This document shows, one piece after another, positions 6,270 through 14,100 of a stretch of 27,786 nt of DNA. The position numbers were made by a program, and so were the translations under genes. The DNA lies in assembly GCA_019419865.1 (NCBI GenBank), contig JAHZIG010000031.1, forward strand, positions 1-27,786, read 5' to 3'. How positions within the stretch are numbered: the stretch's first letter is position 1; each line of letters opens with the position of its first letter. Origin of the DNA: Clostridiales bacterium (GTDB taxonomy: Bacteria > Bacillota > Clostridia > Monoglobales > Monoglobaceae). The notes beneath the pieces were generated by a model. That model was not told where the DNA came from and did no database searches. It saw only the letters and a program-made list of their open reading frames with translations.

Positions 6270-7550
6270 ATGGCAAGAAAAAAAGAAATTATACCGGAAT
6301 ACCAGTCCGAAATATTCAATGGAAAGGAATATTTTAGAACGAGAATCAAAGATGCAGACGGAAAACGAGTTGCAGTTTACGGCTCTACCCGTAAAGAGTT
6401 ATATGAAAAGGTTAAAACGGCACAGAGAAAAATAGAGGATATTGCTTTCCGTAGGGAAAACCCGACAGTGAAAGAGTATTGTGAAAAATGGCTGATGATG
6501 AAATCGTCAACCGTAAAACCTCAAACATTGCGAGGATATGAACTTGCTCTGCGAAAATATGTTATAGAGCCTATTGGAGATATGTACTTAGACGAAGTTA
6601 CCTTAGATGATCTGAAATTGCTGATGGTTCCCGTATCTAAAATGTCTTCGGCAGTTTACAGTACAGTAAATATGTTGGTCAAATGTATTTTTTATTCTGC
6701 CGAAGCAAATCAGCTGATTGACTATAATCCGTCTGCTACATTATCACCTAAAGGCGGAAAATCAAAAATTAAAAAGGACGCATTAAGTGATGAACAAGTA
6801 AATGTGTTGCTTAATACAGTAAAAGGACTCCCTCCGTATGTATTTGTTATGATTGGATTATACGCAGGACTTAGGCGTGAAGAAACTCTTGGACTTAAAT
6901 GGGACTGCGTGTTTTTGGATGAAAGTACGCCATACATTGCCGTTCGCAGAGCATGGCGCTCAGTTAAAAACCGCCCGGTTGTGAGTGAAGAACTAAAAAC
7001 TCCGGCTGCCAAGCGAGATATTCCCATTCCCAAATGCTTAGTAGATTGTTTAAAGGAAGCAAAAGCAAAGTCAATCTCCGATTATGTCATTGCGGATAGC
7101 AATGGCAAACCACTTTCTTATTCTCAATTTCAACGGGTTTGGAAATATATTGAGGTAAGGACGGCAAAGGAAAGGAAATATTACAAATATGTCAATGGAC
7201 AAAAAATAGTATGCACGATACACCCGGAACTCGGTTCTCATCAACATAACAATCCAAAGCTGGTATATTCGTTAGATTTTGATGTTACTACGCATCAACT
7301 TCGGTATACGTACATCACTAATTTAATTTATTATGGGGTTGATCCCAAAACGGTTCAATACCTTGCAGGACACGAAAACAGTAAAACTACTATTGATATT
7401 TATGCAAAAGTGAAGTATAATAAACCTGAAAAACTAATTAGTGTTGTTAACAAGGCTCTAAATAGACCAGTAAGTACAATATGTTTTGAAAATACTGCCG
7501 GGGACAAAAAAGGGGTTAAAACTCAGGGAGACACCTCAGAAACCCAGTAA
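6270..7550 (+). CDS. Tyrosine recombinase 2 (paralogous integrase)
   Basis: The product is 426 residues, collinear with the preceding integrase and visibly identical at more than half of positions. It has the same arm-binding, core-binding and catalytic domains. Catalytic set: Arg202, the Lys in ELKTPAAKRDIPI, His342 and Arg345 (HQLRY, where the paralogue has HQLRH), His368 (AGHENS) and Tyr378 (DIYAKV), so it appears active. It carries an additional polar C-terminal tail (about 30 residues, CFENTAGDKKGVKTQ) absent from the first. GAAAGGA precedes the ATG. It arose by tandem duplication or capture of a second related integrase, and may form heteromeric complexes or have a distinct att preference. 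It is the last gene before the host-like sequence. Confidence 0.92.
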   Translation: MARKKEIIPEYQSEIFNGKEYFRTRIKDADGKRVAVYGSTRKELYEKVKTAQRKIEDIAFRRENPTVKEYCEKWLMMKSSTVKPQTLRGYELALRKYVIEPIGDMYLDEVTLDDLKLLMVPVSKMSSAVYSTVNMLVKCIFYSAEANQLIDYNPSATLSPKGGKSKIKKDALSDEQVNVLLNTVKGLPPYVFVMIGLYAGLRREETLGLKWDCVFLDESTPYIAVRRAWRSVKNRPVVSEELKTPAAKRDIPIPKCLVDCLKEAKAKSISDYVIADSNGKPLSYSQFQRVWKYIEVRTAKERKYYKYVNGQKIVCTIHPELGSHQHNNPKLVYSLDFDVTTHQLRYTYITNLIYYGVDPKTVQYLAGHENSKTTIDIYAKVKYNKPEKLISVVNKALNRPVSTICFENTAGDKKGVKTQGDTSETQ

Positions 7551-7648
7551 TATCAAGGGTTTCCGAGATTTAAGTACAAACGAATATGGACTCAAGGCTG
7601 CAAGAAGAGCGCCTCAGTTCTCGAAGAGATAATCATACGGATATTTAC

Positions 7649-7686
7649 AAGCCGCACGAACCTCGCGTTTGCGCGGCTTTTCTTTT
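7649..7686 (+). terminator. Intrinsic terminator after the integrases
   Basis: AAGCCGC (7649-7655) pairs with GCGGCTT (7673-7679) with a 17-nt loop, followed by a T-rich tail ending TTTTCTTTT. It could be the integrase terminator or a host terminator left beside the insertion point. Confidence 0.75.
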
Positions 7687-7714
7687 GGGCTTGCCGGGAT
7701 GGGCTTGCCGGGAA
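7687..7714. repeat. Tandem 14-bp direct repeat
   Basis: GGGCTTGCCGGGAT (7687-7700) is followed immediately by GGGCTTGCCGGGAA (7701-7714), 13 of 14 bases identical. No function evident. Confidence 0.7.
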
Positions 7715-7869
7715 TACGCGCGAGTATGTTAGGGGCGTAGAAGAAAGTTAAGACGGCGCGTCTATTATGCGCCGCGGTCGGCGAGCGATTTTATGTTTTC
7801 GTTAAATATTCGGAGATTCGGAGGATCTATTATTCAAACGAAAATACGGAGATAAGCCCCAAAAATGTA

Positions 7870-7898
7870 TTGACAAACCCCGAAAAAAATAGTATACT
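7870..7898 (+). promoter_or_regulatory. Near-consensus promoter of tRNA-Pro
   Basis: TTGACA (7870-7875), 17-bp spacer, TATACT (7893-7898), 11 bp before the tRNA 5' end. Spacer bases CAAACCCCGA (7874-7883) are the reverse complement of 7909-7918 at the tRNA start. Confidence 0.88.
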
Positions 7899-7909
7899 AA
7901 ACAGGTTGT

Positions 7910-7986
7910 CGGGGTTTGGCGCAGCTTGGTAGCGCACTTGGTTTGGGACCAAGGGGCCGCAGGTTCGAATCCTGTAACCCCGACCA
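7910..7986 (+). tRNA. tRNA-Pro (anticodon TGG)
   Basis: The 77-nt cloverleaf includes an encoded CCA. Acceptor CGGGGTT (7910-7916) pairs with AACCCCG (7976-7982). The anticodon arm CTTGG-TTTGGGA-CCAAG places TGG at positions 34-36, and the T arm is CAGG-TTCGAAT-CCTG with discriminator A7983 and CCA 7984-7986. It reads the CCN proline codons by wobble. It faces away from the integrases (its 5' side is nearest), so the usual tRNA 3'-end integration by those enzymes is not supported here. Confidence 0.96.
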
Positions 7987-7990
7987 TTTT

Positions 7991-8040
7991 AAAACCGCCG
8001 CGGATACGCTAAAACAGCGTGCCTGCGGCGGTTTAATTTT
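7991..8040 (+). terminator. tRNA-Pro terminator
   Basis: AAACCGCCGC (7992-8001) pairs with GCGGCGGTTT (8025-8034). The inner helix is ACGCT/AGCGT, and a T-rich tail follows. It begins five bases after the CCA. Confidence 0.88.
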
Positions 8041-8074
8041 TATATACGCCGCGGCTTTACTTGAAAGACTGCGG

Positions 8075-8098
8075 CTTGACTGTTTTCTTGACTGTTTT
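8075..8098. repeat. Tandem 12-bp direct repeat
   Basis: CTTGACTGTTTT occurs twice in immediate succession (8075-8086, 8087-8098) between the tRNA and the convergent surface-protein gene. No function evident. Confidence 0.7.
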
Positions 8099-8102
8099 TG
8101 GG

Positions 8103-8140
8103 AGCGGCGGATCTTTTGCCGATTATCGGGATCCGCCGCT
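8103..8140. terminator. Perfect 11-bp hairpin between convergent genes
   Basis: AGCGGCGGATC (8103-8113) and GATCCGCCGCT (8130-8140) are exact reverse complements. The plus strand continues T-rich (TTAGGTTTAGTTTTT), so it may back up the tRNA terminator. On the minus strand it lies 34 bp past the surface-protein stop but has no U-run. Confidence 0.55.
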
Positions 8141-8173
8141 TTAGGTTTAGTTTTTATTCTTTATATATTAAAT

Positions 8174-11100
8174 TTACTCCGCGTTCTGCGTCATAAAATC
8201 CAGCGTTGAGAATCTTTGGAATACGGCCGCGGCTTCCGCTCTTGTGGAGTCGTCCACAGGCGCGAATCTGCCGCCGTCGGTTCCGTTGAACACTCCGTTT
8301 GCCGTGCACCACATTACCGCTTCAACAGCGTATTCCGAGATCTCCGCCGCATCCGGGTACTCAAGCTGCATAGCGTACAGGCCTTCGAATCCCTGACCGT
8401 GATACTGAGCCGTGCGGTACATCATTGCCGCCATCTGCTCGCGGGCGATCGGGGCGTCCGGATCAAATTTGGTCTCTGATACGCCGTTTACGACGCCGTT
8501 CTCATACGCCCAAGCCACCGCCTGAGCGTAATAAGCGTCGCTCGCCACGTCGCTGAAAGTCTGCTGCGCGACTATCGCCGGTTCGCCCTCCATGCGGTAG
8601 AGCATCGTTACGAACATCGCTCTTGTCAGGCTTCCCTCCGGGTCGAAGAGGTTATCTCCCACGCCGTTCATGATACCGTTTTCGGCGACGTATTCAACCG
8701 CGCTCGCATACCATGCGTCGGCGGGCACGTCGGTAAACGTCGCATTTGCGGTAGGCTGTTGTTCTTCTCCTTCGTTCGCCGTCTCCCATCTCGCATACAG
8801 CGTTATGTTACGGGTAACGGGCGTCGAGAAGTCGTAAGGCGTAACAAGATTCTCGTCCGCGTACCAGCCTGCGAATACGTATCCGTCTCTATGAGGCGCG
8901 GTCGGTTCGGAAACCGTCTCTCCGCTGCTTACGGTCGCGTTCTGTACCGCCGAGCCGCCGTTTGAGACGAAGGTCACGGTGTAGCTCGCGGTCGCAAAGC
9001 CGTTTGCTCCGAGTCCTCCGCCGCTGCCGCCCTGACCGGTAGAACCGCTCTCGGTCACGCTGACCGCGATATCGTCGGTGATTCCGTTCTGCGGATAGTA
9101 AGCGTAGATCGTAGTGTTGCCCGCGCTGTTTCCTGTGATCAACCCGTTTTCATCGACAGACGCTATGTTGTTGTCGTCGCTGTAGTACTCGACCTCGCCG
9201 GCGACTTCGCTCCAAGGAGCTACCGCGGTCTCAAGCTGCAGCGTAGCGCCGCTGTCCAGAACTACATTCTCGGCTCCGCCGTTGATCTCGGCCACCATCG
9301 GCGCGATCGACGACAGGGTCACCATTCCGTCGGCTACGGTCTCCTCGCCGCTCACCGCGTCTATTTTAAGTTCTACCCTGCCGAGTTCTGAGAAGTCGGA
9401 TACCTTCGGCGTAAATTCTAAGGTGGATCCGTATGTCTCGCCGGATGCGAGCGCCGGGATCTCGAACGTCGCATAGGTCGTCATAGCGTTGTTCTCGTCG
9501 TCTACCGAGTACAGGACGCCTTCTACCGCTTCGGACGGCTTTCTTCCGTTGTTCTGGATCTCAAACGCCAGGCTCGCCGTAGAGCCGTCCGTCGTTATCT
9601 CCGTATCCGTAAACTCAAGGTCGCTCTCGTAGGGGATACTGAGTTCTACCGACGGTTCGCCCCATTCCTCGGTATTGTCTTTGCGGACGTAGAACGAAAC
9701 TATCGTATCCGCGTTCTCTCCGGTTGGCGTGAATACCGCGGCCACGCTCTCGGTATCGCCCGGCTTCAGAACGGTGTCGCTCGAGCCCTGAGCTACCGTA
9801 GTCTCTGCGCCGTCAGCGCCGCTCCTTCTGGTGACCATATATTCGTAGCCTTCCTGAACGAGCATGCCGTCGTTCTCAACGTCGAACATGAGCTGAGATT
9901 CCACGCCGGCTACCACGGAGTCAACCTCTATCGTGCCGCTCACCACCTCTACCGAGCTTGCGGGTACGAACTCGAGCTCTACCAGCGCGTTGTCGCTGAA
10001 CTGGATCTGTCCGTTTTCGTCAATGCTCTGCTCGTAGTAGTTGGATACCAGGCTGACGTTGTGGTTCTCGTCCATAACTATATCCATCTCGTCGATTACC
10101 TTATTGTAGTTGGTGATCTGCGCCGCGTCGGAGAAACCGCCGTCTTCCGTGTCGGTGATCTCGTCTGGCAGATCCGAGTCCTCGTTTAGTCTGTGATAAC
10201 GCATACCGTACAGTTCCTTGCCGGTCGAGTAGGAGCCGTTATCGACGCTCGATACGTCGGTGAAAAACAGGTACAGATCCTCGCCGTCGCTCGTCAGCGA
10301 ATAACTCGAGGTCGCGGAATTCGAACCGTCTCTCTGTCTGAGTCCGGTCTCAGACATCGCAAACTCGTCTCTTGTAAGATTGTCGTATATGGTGTCCGCA
10401 TAGCCGTCCTCGCTCATACCGAGTTCGTCCGCGGTTTTCTTATACCAGCTTTGGTCGTTCTCGTCCGCGTTCCTAAACGCGTCTACGTTGGCTACTTCCG
10501 TTTGAATACTATCCTCGTCCAACTCGGGCGTTCCCTGTACGAACAGGTCGGTCATAAATGCGCTCAGATCCATCAAGTGGAATTCAGAGCCTCCGGTTAT
10601 ATAGGTCAGGTATAGTCTACCATCCAGCTTATTCAGCTGCGGAGCGCTCGCCGCGCTTCCCTCGGCCTCGAGCCTTATCGGGTAGTACGCCTTGCCGGTA
10701 TCTATGTTGGTAAGGCTCAGCCACATGCTTCTGTCATCGCCTGTATTCAGGTCTTCGTCCTCGTCTATCGTATACGCGGATATAATATAGTTCTCTCCGC
10801 CCACGTCTACCGTCTCCATATGATAGTCGATCAACAGAGGATCGGTCATGGTCGGGTGTTTAACTTTAGTGAAGCCGCCGTCGATCGGCTTGGTATCGCC
10901 CGGTCTGTAGACCGAATATTTCATAGCCGAGTAGACGCCGGACATATCGAGTAGCTGCTGCTCGCTCTCGACGCCGCTCAGATCGCGCGCCATGTAGCTG
11001 CAATAGATATTGCCGTTAGATTCGGACAGTCTTGGGGCGAGGTTACAATATTCGTCCTCGGCCACTGCCATCTCTTCGGACATAGCGCCCGCGTTTATGT

Positions 11101-14100
11101 CGTAGACCGCTCCGGAGATATTCATAAGATTGAGCTTATCTATCGCCGTGTCCGTATCGGTAAACGCCCTCTCAGCGTCCGCCCACACTATTGCGATCCT
11201 GTCTCCCATATCCAGGATCTCCGGCATGTAGTCCGGCGTGCCGTCGTTTGCTACCTGCGCCGGAGCGCTCCACGAGCTTCCGTCGAATATCGAATAGTAC
11301 AGTACCTGAGCGCCCGTACCGTCGTTTCCGACGAAGGTTATGAACCTCCTGCCTCCGTCAAGCAATGTGATCTGAGGTCTGGTGCGCTCGGCCGCGTTGG
11401 ACAGCAGGGTCGTCATCGAAATGGGTTCGAGCGAGCCGGCCGCAAGCTGCGCTTCGCTCTGCCCGAAGGTCGACATATCCGCCGTTCCCGCATCCGCGTC
11501 GCGGTAGGTAACGACCGCGCCGTTTTCGTCGGTCGAGAGCAGTTTGACTCCCTCGCCCGTATTCTCAGCCGCGAGCGAAGCCATGCCGACGCCGTCCTCG
11601 TCGATCAGTCCGCCGAAGAAGCTGTACGAAGTCTGATTCTTGAGCGAGCCAAAGCCTATCTGGGCGGTGAAGAGGTTTATGTTGATGGTTCCGACCAGGA
11701 TATCGAAACCGATTCCGCCTTCGGAGCCCAGAAGGAAACCTGTGTTAACGTCGCTCTGATCGTAACCCAGATCGAACTGCAGCTTAAGCGACATATATCC
11801 TCTCGCCGAAAGGACGCCGCAGATACCGACGCCCACCTGACCGGTGAGTTTGAACATAACGTCTAATCCCGCGTCGTTCGTATCGCCTGCAAACACCTCT
11901 GAGACGTTGCCCGCGAGACTTTCAAACTCGCCCGCCGTGAACGCTCTCTCCGCTTCCGCGGTCGCCTTTCCGTACACGATGTTGACCTGCGCCGTTCCGT
12001 TCAGGTTAAAGAAGCAGGGCACGAACGAAATCGCCGTGTAGAAGTTCTTATTGAACGAGACGGTGCCGCCTATGGTAATACCGCCGTAGCAGAATATGTA
12101 CTCCTGGCTCACCGGAGAGTAGATGAACTCGATCTGGAGCATAACGCCTACGTTTGCGCTCAAGGTTCTGCTATTGGTCATTCCCGCGCGCACGTCTTTA
12201 GCTTGCTGCGTAGAGTCGAGATCGTTGATCATCTTTTGGTTTTGTTTCATTTGATATTCGAGACTGTCTATTCCATAACTCGTATCGGGGTCGACAGGGT
12301 TGTAATATGGGTCGGATTCGATAGAATTTATGGTCTGCTCGATCATTATATTCTCGGCCTTCTTCGCTTCGGATTTGTTATGAGCGGAGGTATCGTTTTT
12401 AACCGCCGTTTTATACTTATTGAGCGCGTTCAGCTTATCGTTGGTCGATACGGCTGAGTTCGCGTAATTTGCGGTAATATTGACGTCTAAGGTGTATCCG
12501 CTCTTCTGATTGTCCCAGTAGGTGCGCGAGAAGCTCAGCAGTCCGGTCGACGCGCTTCCGCCCGCGGCTCCGACTACCGGCACGTTTACTGTGGGCGCTT
12601 CGCTCGCCTCGTAGTACTGCGGCACGTTAAGGACGTTTTCGGTATAGAACACCAGTCCGGTATCTACGTCCGGATACTCGATATCTACCGTGGACGTCCC
12701 ATTTCCTACGCTGAAGGAATACTTCTCGTTATCCACCAGCCTTACGGAGACCCTGTCTCCGTTGTGCAGATTTTCCGTCATCCTCGGAATGGATACAGTG
12801 AATCTGCCGGCGTCGCTTTCGGACGGGTACGCGACGTATTCGGTCTTATTTCCGGTCACGGTGTAGACCGTGAATATCGCCCGCGATACGACTCTGCCCG
12901 CAAGATCTACGTAAGCGGTGATATTTATCGTATCGTCGTAGATGTTTATCGAGTTCTGAGTATTGTCGTTACTCTGATTATTCGCCGTTCTGTCGTAGCT
13001 GTACGTTATATCCGTGACCTTGGGGATCCCTGTGGGATAGGAGATCTTGGTCCTGCCGACGTTTACGGTATACCCGGTATCCGCGTTGTTGGAGACGGAA
13101 GAGGGTATCGTTATCTCGGCTACCTGACCGTTTGTCAGTCCGTCTGAGATAAGTATCGGTATCCTATCTCCCGCCTTCGCGGTGATTTCCATCAGCGTAT
13201 ATCCGCCGTCGGTTTCGGTCATAGCCGACGCCGCGATAACGTTGCCGTCCGAGTCCTGACCCGCGCCTATCATGACCGTCCTATTCGCTACGGGGAGCTC
13301 TTTGAGCTCAAGACCGTTGCTGCGGATAGGCGCCACCGCGCTCGCTACGTCGCCGGTGATCGTGTATGTTCTGAGGTCGGATTCTCTGACTCTCTCGACC
13401 GATATCCTGAGCACGTTGTCCGACATCCGGCTTCTTGCGTTCATATAATAGGTCTGAGTCCTGTAGGTCTTGCCCGTCATGGTATCCGTTATTACCGGCC
13501 GGTATACGTAACCGTTCCCGGCGTCGCCGGTCACTCTTATCCTTATCGCGTAATCCTTGCCCGGATCGGGTTCCATCTTATCCTGCGCCGAAGAAGCGTT
13601 CGGATTCAGACTAAGGATCGTGCGTCCGCTGAGCGCGGGATCGCCCGCCAGCTCGCTCTGAGGGATGACGTCCAGGACTTCAAGGTTGTTTCTTGCCGTA
13701 CTGTTTGCAAATTCTATCTCTATCCTGTTGTCGTTCTCCGCTATGACCGGACGGATCATGTAGCTCTTGAAAGATTCAAGGAACAGCGTGTTGTAGCTGG
13801 TGATCGTATCGAAGGTCACGCCGCCGTCGGTCGAAACCTCGTAGCCTACGACGGTAGTTCCCACCGGATCGGCCGCGGTCGCGGAGAGATCCAGCGTATC
13901 GCCCGCGTGGAAGGTAACGGTCTGCCCTTCGGCAAGCTGCGAGTTGTTGAACGCGCCGTCTTCGCCCCGCGGAGCCAATACGGTAACGTCCACGTCGTTA
14001 TAGCTGAACACCGGTCTGAAGCTGAGGATCTGCTTATAGCCCGGGCTGTCCATGTCGTCGCTGGTCGCGACCTGAGTCTGTTCTACCCAGTCTATAAAAT

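Larger units (their letters stand above)
7551..7869. other. Gene-free stretch; likely element/host junction
   Basis: I see no credible gene here. At the integrase-2 stop, GAAACCC and GGGTTTC form a 7-bp inverted repeat around an 11-nt spacer (within about 7537-7565). A terminator and a tandem 14-bp repeat follow. Base composition changes from AT-leaning to GC-rich around 7650, so the element's right end probably lies between 7550 and 7650. The matching left att copy is not in this window. Confidence 0.5.

Noticed and set aside
7802..8209. Frames overlapping tRNA-Pro on both strands
   Set aside because: Translations such as GVTGFEPAAPWSQ and GPRGRRFESC are well-known artefacts of tRNA genes.
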